This document shows, in pieces, positions 17,783 through 24,658 of a stretch of DNA of 64,000 nt. How positions within the stretch are numbered: the first letter of the stretch is position 1; each line of letters opens with the position of its first letter. The position numbers and the translations under genes were made by a program. The stretch covers positions 25,019-89,018 of the forward strand of contig CACYQO010000015.1 of assembly GCA_902776545.1 (NCBI GenBank), given 5' to 3'. Below the pieces are notes generated by a model. That model saw only the letters and a list, made by a program, of their open reading frames with translations. It had not been told where the DNA came from and made no database searches. Source of the stretch: an uncultured Prevotellaceae bacterium. GTDB taxonomy: Bacteria; Bacteroidota; Bacteroidia; Bacteroidales; Bacteroidaceae.

Positions 17783-17813
17783 TTGGTAGAATCAAAAACT
17801 TTTCTTATATTTG
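17783..17813 (+). promoter_or_regulatory. Promoter of the UpxY leader
   Basis: TTG 17783-17785 and TATATTTG 17806-17813 with a 20-base spacer. It diverges from the phytase-like promoter and would give a leader of about 240 bases before the UpxY frame, consistent with the long leaders of UpxY-controlled loci. A second -7-like box (TACCTTTG) is at 17961-17968. Confidence 0.65.
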
Positions 17814-18059
17814 CAACCAATTAATATTATCCACACCGGGTCACATCAGAACAGATGTGGGAAAACCTGTACAAAAAGTATCCATGGTTAAGGTAATATC
17901 AAAAATTGAGGGGAAATTTGCTTTTTTTCGATTTATAAGGTTTATGTGAGAATTATTTTGTACCTTTGCACCCGCTATCACGCCGTACTTGCCCCAAGGG
18001 GCAGTGAAGGTGTGGGCGAGACATATTGAAATTGGCGTCTTACAACGCTGTGTTTTTGG
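17814..18059 (+). promoter_or_regulatory. Long leader ahead of upxY, containing a DnaA-box match
   Basis: This stretch has no gene. It contains TTATCCACA (17827-17835), a perfect DnaA-box sequence, a weaker TGTGGGAAA about 30 bases later, a second TAnnTTTG box at 17961-17968, and a small GC hairpin (ttgccccaaggggca) near 17990-18005. It is most simply the untranslated leader of the antiterminator gene. Confidence 0.5.
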
Positions 18060-18707
18060 TTGCTTGAACCTAGGAAATTCAATCGATTATCTCAAGAACA
18101 TTGCAGAGAACGTTCCTTTATCCCCAATCCAACCGACTCTCAGAAGGCCATCCCGGCCAACGACCCAGGCAGGCCCTATAGCTGGTTCCCCATGTACGTC
18201 AGATACTGTAAGGAACTGGAAGTGAAGGCCGTCATGGATACCAACGACTTCCGTACTTTCATTCCCATGGAGACCTATCATGTCAAGCGTGGTGCCAGTG
18301 TCCGGGCCGAAGAGCGCCCCGCCATCCACAACCTCCTGTTTGTCTATTCCTTCAGGGAGCGCATCACGTGGATGAAGATGTACAACCGTGAGTGTCAGAA
18401 CCTCCAGTATATGAGTCGTCACCATCTGGACGGCAGTTCAGAGGTCATCACCGTCTCCGAGCTGGCGATGGACAATCTGATCCGGGCCTCCCGTGTCGAC
18501 GATCCCCATGGCCAGCGTACTTACACCGATCGCCCGCTCTCCATCACCGACCTTGATCGTCGCATCAAGTTCACGGCAGGTCCCTTCTTAGGCATCGAAG
18601 GTATCATCAAGCGCATCGACGGCAACCGTGCCATGGTCATCCCCGTCGCTGAAGGCATCAGCATGAAGATCACCATCACCCGCGCCTCCGAAATCGAGTT
18701 CTTGTAA
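18060..18707 (+). CDS. UpxY-family transcription antiterminator (NusG-like), orphan
   Basis: A NusG-like protein of about 215 residues. The N-terminal NGN region is YSWFPMYVRYCKELEVKAVM..FIPMETY, and a C-terminal KOW motif reads GPFLGIEGIIKRIDGNRAMVIPV. UpxY proteins normally open capsule loci and prevent early termination of that operon. No glycosyltransferase or capsule gene follows here. No ATG precedes the conserved WFPMYV segment: the frame opens with TTG at 18060, and the next ATG (about 18192) would cut into the NGN fold. So either a rare start is used or the 5' end is damaged. Its stop codon is the first base triplet of a 38-bp repeat. Confidence 0.78.
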   Translation: MLEPRKFNRLSQEHCRERSFIPNPTDSQKAIPANDPGRPYSWFPMYVRYCKELEVKAVMDTNDFRTFIPMETYHVKRGASVRAEERPAIHNLLFVYSFRERITWMKMYNRECQNLQYMSRHHLDGSSEVITVSELAMDNLIRASRVDDPHGQRTYTDRPLSITDLDRRIKFTAGPFLGIEGIIKRIDGNRAMVIPVAEGISMKITITRASEIEFL

Positions 18708-18742
18708 TTACATGGCTGATTACATGGCAATTAATGTTTTAA
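18705..18742 (+). repeat. 38-bp direct repeat, copy 1
   Basis: The sequence beginning taattacatggctgattac recurs at 19531-19568 with one mismatch (c/t). Each copy contains an internal duplication of attacatgg. The two copies bracket 790 bp holding palindromes and remnant toxin-antitoxin genes. Confidence 0.9.
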
Positions 18743-18766
18743 TAAGTTCCGTGCCCCAAAAACCGT

Positions 18767-18820
18767 GAGTTAACTCAAATCATCCATCGAGTTAACTCAA
18801 CCGACAAATCGAGTTAACTC
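18767..18820. repeat. Three GAGTTAACTC palindromes at an exact 22-bp period
   Basis: Perfect 10-bp palindromes start at 18767, 18789 and 18811. The 12-bp spacers differ. The array is itself flanked by ccaaaaacc (from 18756) and ggtttttcgg, which are roughly complementary. Equal spacing near two helix turns suggests a protein-binding array, or a tandem repeat unit of 22 bp. Confidence 0.9.
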
Positions 18821-18884
18821 AGGGTTTTTCGGAGCTCATTTCAAGTGTTTTGCAAAAAATAAGCAGATAGATGCTCTTTATTTG

Positions 18885-18892
18885 TATCTTTG
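18885..18892 (+). promoter_or_regulatory. -7 box upstream of the antitoxin-like gene
   Basis: TATCTTTG lies 33 bases upstream of the ATG at 18925. No well-spaced -33 TTG is seen. Confidence 0.5.
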
Positions 18893-18924
18893 CACCATTC
18901 AAACACTAAAAGGAGAAATAAGAT

Positions 18925-19221
18925 ATGGCAACTATAGTATTAGACGTGCAGGATGAGAGCCTGCTGACGCAGATTAAGAGAGCATGCCAACTGCTAAAAG
19001 GCGTGGCTTCTGTGAAGGTTGTGAGTAAGCGAGAGAAAAGTCAAGCTTGCTTGAACTCTTCCGAGAGTGAACAAGCTCAAGCAGAGCTTAAGGTGCATAA
19101 GACCAAGAACGAGGATATCACCAAAACGGCTGGATACAAGGAGGCCATGGACGATATTAAGCATGGCCGAGTGTATCATGCTGAGAGTGTGGATGACATG
19201 TTTAAGCAGATTCTGGGCTGA
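18925..19221 (+). CDS. RelB/DinJ-like antitoxin of a broken toxin-antitoxin module
   Basis: A 98-residue acidic, helical protein. Its C-terminal part (ITKTAGYKEAMDDIKHGRVY) and the tail (HAESVDDMFKQILG) are typical of antitoxins paired with YafQ/RelE-type toxins. The N-terminal part (VLDVQDESLLTQIKRACQLL) could form the dimer or DNA-binding fold. The stop overlaps the ATG of the next frame (TGATG), as in coupled pairs, but that toxin frame is cut short. It lies between two 38-bp direct repeats and downstream of the GAGTTAACTC array, which could be its operator. The antitoxin role is inferred. Confidence 0.65.
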   Translation: MATIVLDVQDESLLTQIKRACQLLKGVASVKVVSKREKSQACLNSSESEQAQAELKVHKTKNEDITKTAGYKEAMDDIKHGRVYHAESVDDMFKQILG

Positions 19222-19313
19222 TGTATAGCATTAATTATACCCATCAGTTCAAGAAAGACATGCGTAAGTGTGTCAGTTTGAAAAGTTGTATCTTTGCACC
19301 GACGATATATTAA
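19221..19313 (+). pseudogene. Truncated YafQ/RelE-type toxin
   Basis: The frame starts with MYSINYTHQFKKDMRKC, the typical first strand and helix of YafQ-family mRNA interferases. It then runs into unrelated sequence containing a TATCTTTG promoter box (19289-19296) and stops after 30 residues. All catalytic residues of the family lie beyond the break, so it cannot be active. The join looks like a deletion or recombination that replaced the toxin body with the promoter of the next small gene. Confidence 0.6.
19289..19296 (+). promoter_or_regulatory. -7 box inside the truncated toxin frame
   Basis: TATCTTTG followed by a small gene 24 bases later. It marks where the toxin sequence ends and another transcription unit begins. 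Confidence 0.5.
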
Positions 19314-19319
19314 GAAGTT

Positions 19320-19499
19320 ATGATGACAACAACATATCCGCAAGTTGAAGTGTCTCCTGTTGGTGCTAAAAAAATCACACAGAAGATAAAGGCTCTGGAG
19401 AATGACTCGGAGGGATTCTTCAAATTGGGAGGTTTTATGGCTGATTCTAGCAGCAATGCTGAAGAACTTCTTGAAGAGGCACTAAACACTCCATCGTGA
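19320..19499 (+). CDS. Small antitoxin-like protein, 59 residues
   Basis: Starts MMTTTYPQVEVSPVGAKKIT and ends LLEEALNTPS. It is acidic and predicted helical toward the C-terminus, in the size range of small antitoxins. Its stop overlaps a GTG that opens a short frame (SPGFSKRDITNN) running into the second 38-bp repeat, so a partner gene may have been lost here too. A TATCTTTG box is upstream at 19289. I do not recognise the family, and the antitoxin role rests on context. Confidence 0.45.
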   Translation: MMTTTYPQVEVSPVGAKKITQKIKALENDSEGFFKLGGFMADSSSNAEELLEEALNTPS

Positions 19500-19530
19500 G
19501 TCCTGGCTTTTCAAAACGGGATATAACGAA

Positions 19531-19568
19531 TAATTACATGGCTGATTACATGGTAATTAATGTTTTAA
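19531..19568 (+). repeat. 38-bp direct repeat, copy 2
   Basis: Matches copy 1 (18705-18742) at 37 of 38 positions. Together they bound the segment carrying the remnant toxin-antitoxin genes. Confidence 0.9.
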
Positions 19569-19599
19569 GTGCAATCAGTGGGATCCGTGTGAGTTCTCG

Positions 19600-19662
19600 C
19601 CCCCTCTCTATATACCCCCCACCTCCTCTCTCTATAGAGAGGTGGGGGTATAGTAAGAGGGG
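19600..19662. repeat. Long inverted repeat, terminator-like hairpin
   Basis: The elements cccctct, tatacccc and acctc are mirrored by gaggtgggggtata and agagggg around a tctctatagaga core. It would fold as a long near-perfect hairpin. Confidence 0.75.
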
Positions 19663-19844
19663 CTACGAACATACCGGGATAACCACCACCCCGCACTTCA
19701 TCCAATCCATCGTGGTCTGAACCACGCGACGGTCGATGGCCATACGAAATACTTTGTCGCAATATTTCCCGGTCAATGGTCATGACACATATATCCGTCA
19801 TAGTTGTTAATATCTTTAACGCTTTTAACATAGCCCCCCTAAAT

Positions 19845-19920
19845 TTGGCTCGAGCCAAAACCCCATTTAGCTCGAGCCAAAACCCCTTTTGGTTCGAGCC
19901 AACTCCCAAATTGGCTCTAA
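19845..19920. repeat. Four GGCTCGAGCC-type palindromes at an exact 22-bp period
   Basis: The central hexamers start at 19849 (CTCGAG), 19871 (CTCGAG), 19893 (TTCGAG) and 19915 (CTCTAA), each 22 bp apart. The palindrome is perfect in unit 1 (ttggctcgagccaa) and decays to the right. Same period as the GAGTTAACTC array but an unrelated sequence. Confidence 0.88.
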
Positions 19921-19940
19921 AGGAGTGATATAGTGGTAAC

Positions 19941-19973
19941 GAACATATGTTAAATGGCTCACGAACATATGTT
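19941..19973. repeat. Two GAACATATGTT palindromes 22 bp apart
   Basis: Copies at 19941-19951 and 19963-19973, preceded in both cases by ac. This is the third distinct palindrome with the same 22-bp spacing within 1.2 kb. Confidence 0.85.
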
Positions 19974-20003
19974 CATCTGAATATTCAGCCTTGAACCAAA
20001 GAG

Positions 20004-20361
20004 TGAACGGACATGGGCCGGAAAAAGACCGAACACACCAGACCCCGCGTCACGACTGAACGGGTATGCTCCGGAAAAAGGCGATGTCGATGGCATCAGT
20101 CCGTCCATCCTGTGAACGGGTATCGGGCGGAAAAGAATTGATACCCAAGTCCGATTGAACGGATATGGGGCGGAAAAAAGTCGCTTCCGTGCCTCCGTTT
20201 TGGAGGTGAACGGGTATCAGCCGGAAAAATGTCGTTTCAATGTCCATAATGTTCACTTTTCGTTCTTTTTCAGAATGAATAGACATCAAAACAAGGCTTT
20301 TTCATGCCTCATTGGGGCTTTGAATAGCCCCCGGAAAGTGAACGGGTATGGGGCGGATTAC
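20004..20361. repeat. Six degenerate TGAACGGGTATnnnnCGGAAAA motifs
   Basis: TGAACGG cores begin at 20004, 20057, 20113, 20156, 20207 and 20339. Most are followed by [ga][ct]atnnnnccggaaaa or a close variant. The spacing of 43-56 bp (132 for the last) is irregular and the intervening sequences are not spacers of equal length, so this is not a CRISPR array. Confidence 0.8.
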
Positions 20362-20393
20362 GCAGCCGTGCGAAGACAGATTGCACGGATATG

Positions 20394-20430
20394 GAGAGCC
20401 GAGAATGCACATCTGCATCCTCGGCTCTCG
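20394..20430. terminator. Stem-loop at the 3' end of the long minus-strand operon
   Basis: gagagccgag pairs with ctcggctctc, and an inner atgca/tgcat extends the stem. It lies just past the last gene of the minus-strand run (stop at 20448). No U-tract follows, so it may be a processing or stabilising structure rather than a classic terminator. Confidence 0.5.
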
Positions 20431-20447
20431 GTGTATATAAGTCCTAA

Positions 20448-20948
20448 TTACTGCTCTACTGCAAAATGAAGAGATTCGTATGACTTATACTGATATATCA
20501 GCTTTAATGCTAATTCTGCAGCGATTCCATCGGCCTTCATACGTGCAGATTCAACGGTATCTGATTCTTCTATAATAAAAGAAGATTGGAATATGATATT
20601 TCCCGCATCAACATGTTTGGTCATTTGATGTAATGTGACGCCACTTTCTCGTTCTTTGTTATGGAATATTTTATCCCAGGGATTCAGCCCTGGATATTTT
20701 GGTAGAAGCGAAGGATGTATATTAAAAGAACCTATGTGACATTGTTCAAAAATTCTCTTTGGAAGAATGTAAGGGCATCGATATGTAATTAATAGGTCTG
20801 GAATGGAATCATGAAAAATACGCTCTATCGCTTCTAATACATTTACACCTAATGTTGCACAATCAATCGTAAGGAGTTTGATTGTTTTCTCTCGCTCAAG
20901 TGCCGCTCTTACAGCATTGGTTGAGGTAGTGACAAGCAAAATAAACAT
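20448..20948 (-). CDS. Formyltransferase-family protein
   Basis: 166 residues with the formyltransferase catalytic signature SFNIHPSLLPKYPG (Asn, His) and HVDAGNIIF (Asp). The usual N-terminal Rossmann region is shorter than in PurN or Fmt (about 165 versus 200 or more residues), so it is a compact member. It could transfer a formyl group from 10-formyl-tetrahydrofolate to an amine on the peptide product or on a small precursor. It is the last gene of the operon, 1 bp after the radical SAM gene at 20950, and stops before the hairpin at 20394-20430. Substrate unknown. Confidence 0.8.
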   Translation of the reverse strand: MFILLVTTSTNAVRAALEREKTIKLLTIDCATLGVNVLEAIERIFHDSIPDLLITYRCPYILPKRIFEQCHIGSFNIHPSLLPKYPGLNPWDKIFHNKERESGVTLHQMTKHVDAGNIIFQSSFIIEESDTVESARMKADGIAAELALKLIYQYKSYESLHFAVEQ

Positions 20949-20949
20949 A

Positions 20950-22287
20950 TTATCTGTCTATGTAATATTTTACGTTATATTGTCTGTTATTAATTTTTTC
21001 TATGTCCTTTATTAATCTTTTAAAATCTTCATCATTCATTTTAGAGACATTAACAACCGGACATCCATCCTTCAGAAATTGTACAGGATCAGGGATGATG
21101 CCACTCTTACAGGCTCGCTTGTAGAGCACGGAGCCAGGGAAAGAGATGATCATGTCTGCAAATAATTGATAGCGCTTGCGGTTCTGAAGATACCACTGAA
21201 GTGTAGAACGTGCAGCGTCGTAAGTTTCCTCTGAGTCACCAAAAATGACACCGGAACGTGATTTAAGACCTGCTGTTCTCAACATTTCCAACGCGCGTTC
21301 TATCTGGCACCGAGTGATACCCTTTCTCATACTTTTCAGAACCTTGTCGTTGGCACTTTCCACTCCCACGAATACATAGCGGCAGCGAGTGATCTTCAGT
21401 ATATCAACCAACTCTTGGTCGATGCTATCAATGCGCAGTTGTATAGACCAGTCGACATTGTATTTCTCCATACGTTGACAAAACGCCCTAACCCGCTCAT
21501 TATCTGTTGCGAAAAGTTCTTCTCGTAGAGCGATGTAGGAGATGTCGTAATGGCTTACCAGATAGTCTATCTCAGAGAATATAGAGTCCAGCGAGCGCTG
21601 GCGGTATTTTGTTCCTGATGGATGGAAGCAGAACGTACAGTTATACTTGCACGAACGTCCTCCGATAACCGATACCTGAGAATACTTCTTTCCCTCGTCG
21701 CTTAAATCAGGGTTCTGTTCAAGATATGTCTGATAGTTGAAGCCCTCATAGTCGGGAAAAGGCAGACTATCCAGATCCATTATCTCTGACCGGGGAGGAG
21801 TCCTTTCCAAAATGCCGTTCTTGCGGAAGATGATGCCCTTGATTGTTGTTAGAGATTTGTCATCCGATAATGCTTGCAGCAGTTCTAAAGAGGTCTGTTC
21901 CCCCTCTCCAATGATACCACAGTCGGCATCGTCGAAAGCTTGCATCGTCACCTCTGGGTCGGCAGTCATAATCCCTCCTCCTACGATGATAAACATTTGC
22001 GGGTTGATGGAACGTGCATATCGAACAATGCGTGCCAGATCCAGATACTCGCCAGACAATCCCCCTACTCCTATTACTTGAATATCATTGGTATGGCAAA
22101 AATCGGCCAAGGCACGGTACTCATCACCAGCTACATGGTTCAGGTTTAATGTGTGAACCATGCAGACCCTTTTCTGTTTCAAAAAAGCCGAGACATATAG
22201 AATGCCCATAGGCATAACGTAGTGTCCACTTGAGCCATATACCTTGTAGCGTGGTATAACGAGTAGAATATTTATTCTCCGTTTCAT
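20950..22287 (-). CDS. Cobalamin-binding-type radical SAM protein
   Basis: 445 residues. About 1-140 is a B12-binding-like domain (ILLVIPRYKVYGSSGHYVMPMG; a DxHxxG motif is not obvious, so cobalamin may not be held in the base-off form). The radical SAM core has the cluster motif CKYNCTFC near residue 215, followed by a TIM-barrel half and an Elp3/NifB-like segment. Such enzymes often methylate unactivated carbons or rearrange bonds. Next to the SPASM-type maturases and a formyltransferase it may tailor the peptide further. The GTGxxG-like and ribose-binding segments (IGGRS, VFVGVESANDKVLKSMRKG) are present. Confidence 0.85.
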   Translation of the reverse strand: MKRRINILLVIPRYKVYGSSGHYVMPMGILYVSAFLKQKRVCMVHTLNLNHVAGDEYRALADFCHTNDIQVIGVGGLSGEYLDLARIVRYARSINPQMFIIVGGGIMTADPEVTMQAFDDADCGIIGEGEQTSLELLQALSDDKSLTTIKGIIFRKNGILERTPPRSEIMDLDSLPFPDYEGFNYQTYLEQNPDLSDEGKKYSQVSVIGGRSCKYNCTFCFHPSGTKYRQRSLDSIFSEIDYLVSHYDISYIALREELFATDNERVRAFCQRMEKYNVDWSIQLRIDSIDQELVDILKITRCRYVFVGVESANDKVLKSMRKGITRCQIERALEMLRTAGLKSRSGVIFGDSEETYDAARSTLQWYLQNRKRYQLFADMIISFPGSVLYKRACKSGIIPDPVQFLKDGCPVVNVSKMNDEDFKRLIKDIEKINNRQYNVKYYIDR

Positions 22288-22290
22288 TAT

Positions 22291-23355
22291 CTAAGATCTC
22301 TTTTCTTCCAAATGCTGCCAGGGCACAAATACTGGCTCAGGCATCTTGTCCAATCGTTTCACCAAAGCCACCACAACCTTTACAGCAGCTTCAATATCAC
22401 GAATGTCGCACATCTCGCTATGGGTATGCATATAGCGAAGCGGTAGATTGACGTTTAGGGTGGCTATGTTTCCCATGGTTCCTAACTGGGCGGCATCAGT
22501 GCCTCCAGAAAGGTTCCTGCTGACAGTTGGCTGCAGGGCGATACCTTGTTTAGCGGCTTCTTCAACGAGCATGTTCCTTAAGACAGGATTAGAGTCGGCA
22601 TTCATGTTGATACCGACACCTCCCCCCAGTTTCAGCAAACCTGTTTCTGAATGAGCGGTCGGAATATCTGTTGCATAGTCAACATCAAGGATTATAGCAA
22701 CGTCAAGCGGTTTGCGGCAGGCCTTAATGCCACGTGTACTAATCTCCTCTTGTACAGAAGATATAGCCAAAACTTCAGCGGATAACGAACACTCTTTCAG
22801 TTCGCGTAGTGATTTCAACATCACATATAGCCCTAAGCGATCATCAAGAGCCTTCGAGACGATACGATATTCCCCTAAACGGGTAAAAGTGGCATTAAAC
22901 ACGACAAAATCGCCTAACCTGACCATACTTTCTGCCTCTTGACGTGATTCGGCTCCAATGTCTATCCATAAATCACGGGTTGCCATTAGAATACCTTTTT
23001 CTGTACCATTATCGTTCATCGGGTCACTTCCTACAATGCCATCAATGGGGCCTTTGTGGGTGAGTACTTTTACTTGGTGTCCGTCAAGTGACGTGGCACG
23101 CAGTCCACCTATTTTCCTAAATCGAAGAAGACCGTCATCGGTTATACAGTTCACCTGCATACCTATCTCGTCTGCATGTGCGATGATTCCTATTTTTAAT
23201 GGGCCAGGGTTGTTCCATGAGGCATACAGATTTCCAATGGCATCACCTTCACATACCATCCGGATTTTGCAGCATTCTTCTGCGACCAAGCGTTGTACGT
23301 CCCACTCATGGGCTGTCGGCCCATAGGCACTACACAATTTTTCTAACAATTCCAT
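22291..23355 (-). CDS. M42-family metallo-aminopeptidase
   Basis: From the ATG at 23355 (4 bp after the preceding stop; a longer upstream frame is only overlap) the protein has 354 residues. The dimetal-site motifs of M42 peptidases are visible: IAHADEIGMQV (His, Asp), ALDDRLGLYV (Asp), SVQEEISTRG (catalytic Glu pair), ILDVDYATD and THSEMCDI (His). M42 enzymes are cytosolic dodecameric aminopeptidases. In this operon it may trim the leader from the modified peptide or recycle peptide fragments. That role is inference; the catalytic assignment is secure. Confidence 0.88.
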   Translation of the reverse strand: MELLEKLCSAYGPTAHEWDVQRLVAEECCKIRMVCEGDAIGNLYASWNNPGPLKIGIIAHADEIGMQVNCITDDGLLRFRKIGGLRATSLDGHQVKVLTHKGPIDGIVGSDPMNDNGTEKGILMATRDLWIDIGAESRQEAESMVRLGDFVVFNATFTRLGEYRIVSKALDDRLGLYVMLKSLRELKECSLSAEVLAISSVQEEISTRGIKACRKPLDVAIILDVDYATDIPTAHSETGLLKLGGGVGINMNADSNPVLRNMLVEEAAKQGIALQPTVSRNLSGGTDAAQLGTMGNIATLNVNLPLRYMHTHSEMCDIRDIEAAVKVVVALVKRLDKMPEPVFVPWQHLEEKRS

Positions 23356-23359
23356 ATCA

Positions 23360-24658
23360 TTATTCTTTGAGTAATATCGGATAAACATGGTTGACTGGTA
23401 ATCGTTGTTCAACCTTGTAATAAATTATCTGCGCGACAAACTGACGGGTGAAATCGCAGACCACACGGCGATAAGATTCGTCATAGCTTGCATATTGATA
23501 AAAGCATCCGCCACCACAATTCCATTTCACCTTACAGGACTGGCATTCTGCTCGTTCATATACGTCGTGAGCCTTCAGTTCATTATAGCGGGTCATGTCA
23601 AAATGTATATGGTTGTACATATCAATCCATCCATAGCGAGTCTGGGAAAACAGATGGTCACGAGGCGAGGCAACGCAATAACAGCCAGAAAATTGTCCGT
23701 CAGCGGTGAGGCAGAGTTCGCCTGGGCAAGCCCGTTCAAGGGGGTAAATGGTGCGCAGATAGACGAATGACGTGAGGCTGATTTTCGCTTTTTCGGCACG
23801 ACGAAGACACTGCACAAATTGTTTGGTGTAGAGATTGTAAAAACGTTCCATCTCCTGGGGGGTAGCAAATAACTGCTGTCCGGTTACCGGTTCAAACATG
23901 GCGTTTTTGACCTGATCGTATTCTTTTAACAGCCATTCAAACGTTTCTTCCATCCGCTCGACATTAGCCAGAGTTATCGTTACATTGATTTGCACGTTGA
24001 TACCACTGTCAAGCAGTCGTTTGACATTCTTTTCCACGATATCGTAATTCTTACGTTGCAGATTCTGAATGTCGCGTAAAAGCTCGAATGAAACAGAAAC
24101 GTCGATATTGTGCTCCCGCAGAAAGTCAATAGAGGAATTGTCAAGTATGGAACCGTTAGTGATAATACGGTGTCGAATACGCAAATGACGCTTTATGGCT
24201 TGCTCCTCAGCATATAATATACCACTTTTCACTAATGACCAGGAGAGCATGGGTTCGCCTCCTCCCATATAGGAAATCGTAAGCGGTCGGCCAAAGGTGT
24301 CCGGCTTGGAACCAATGAAATAATCGATGGCAGCCTTTAGATGAGCCTCTTTCAGATACGACCCATTTCGACCTGCAGCTGAATAGCAGTAGCTACATGA
24401 AAAATTGCATACGTTGTTGGGCAGGATAGTAAGCAATGTGTAGTCAGCAGGAGCTAATACTTTTTTTTGACGGTTTATCGGGGCGTAATCGGCCAGCGCA
24501 CCAAACACATCAGCAAAACGACCATCAGTGAGGTAAGCTTCCAATTGACTATTTGAGGCAACGGCATAGCGGCGGGCGATGGGCGAATAGAAAATAGACA
24601 ATTCTTTTTCCCACTCATAACGGTATATAGCGTATCTTTCCAACCACTCCTCGCTCAT
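23360..24658 (-). CDS. Radical SAM/SPASM peptide maturase 1
   Basis: 432 residues. An N-terminal domain (1-75) carries the pattern LSIFYSPIARRYAV shared by all five maturase units in this operon and may recognise the precursor. The radical SAM cluster motif is CNFSCSYC (Cys 84, 88, 91), with GGGEPMLSW after it. A C-terminal SPASM domain has the set CPGELC..C and CQSCKVKWNCGGGC plus a final Cys, enough for two auxiliary iron-sulfur clusters. Enzymes of this type form thioether or carbon-carbon crosslinks in peptides. It overlaps maturase 2 by 4 bp. Confidence 0.9.
   Translation of the reverse strand: MSEEWLERYAIYRYEWEKELSIFYSPIARRYAVASNSQLEAYLTDGRFADVFGALADYAPINRQKKVLAPADYTLLTILPNNVCNFSCSYCYSAAGRNGSYLKEAHLKAAIDYFIGSKPDTFGRPLTISYMGGGEPMLSWSLVKSGILYAEEQAIKRHLRIRHRIITNGSILDNSSIDFLREHNIDVSVSFELLRDIQNLQRKNYDIVEKNVKRLLDSGINVQINVTITLANVERMEETFEWLLKEYDQVKNAMFEPVTGQQLFATPQEMERFYNLYTKQFVQCLRRAEKAKISLTSFVYLRTIYPLERACPGELCLTADGQFSGCYCVASPRDHLFSQTRYGWIDMYNHIHFDMTRYNELKAHDVYERAECQSCKVKWNCGGGCFYQYASYDESYRRVVCDFTRQFVAQIIYYKVEQRLPVNHVYPILLKE

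Larger units (their letters stand above)
19500..20447. other. Repeat-rich non-coding zone of about 950 bp
   Basis: No convincing gene is present. It holds the second 38-bp repeat, a G/C-rich hairpin at 19600-19662, two sets of 22-bp-phased palindromes, six degenerate TGAACGGGTAT motifs, and a terminal hairpin at 20394-20430. Open frames crossing the TGAACGGGTAT motifs on both strands simply translate the repeat (FFRxIPV) and are not believed. Confidence 0.7.

Noticed and set aside
17821-17870. Replication origin because of a perfect DnaA box
   Set aside because: Only one perfect and one poor box, no AT-rich unwinding block with further boxes and no dnaA or dnaN nearby. It fits better as part of the upxY leader.
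19885-19905. tRNA T-arm-like ggttcgagcc
   Set aside because: It is one unit of the 22-bp palindrome array; no cloverleaf can be drawn.
20004-20361. Possible CRISPR array
   Set aside because: Repeats are degenerate, the distances between cores vary from 43 to 132 bp and no cas gene is present.
20050-20469. Open frames on both strands across the TGAACGGGTAT motifs (FFRxIPV-type repeats)
   Set aside because: They are translations of a DNA repeat, overlap each other on opposite strands and have no start context or family match.
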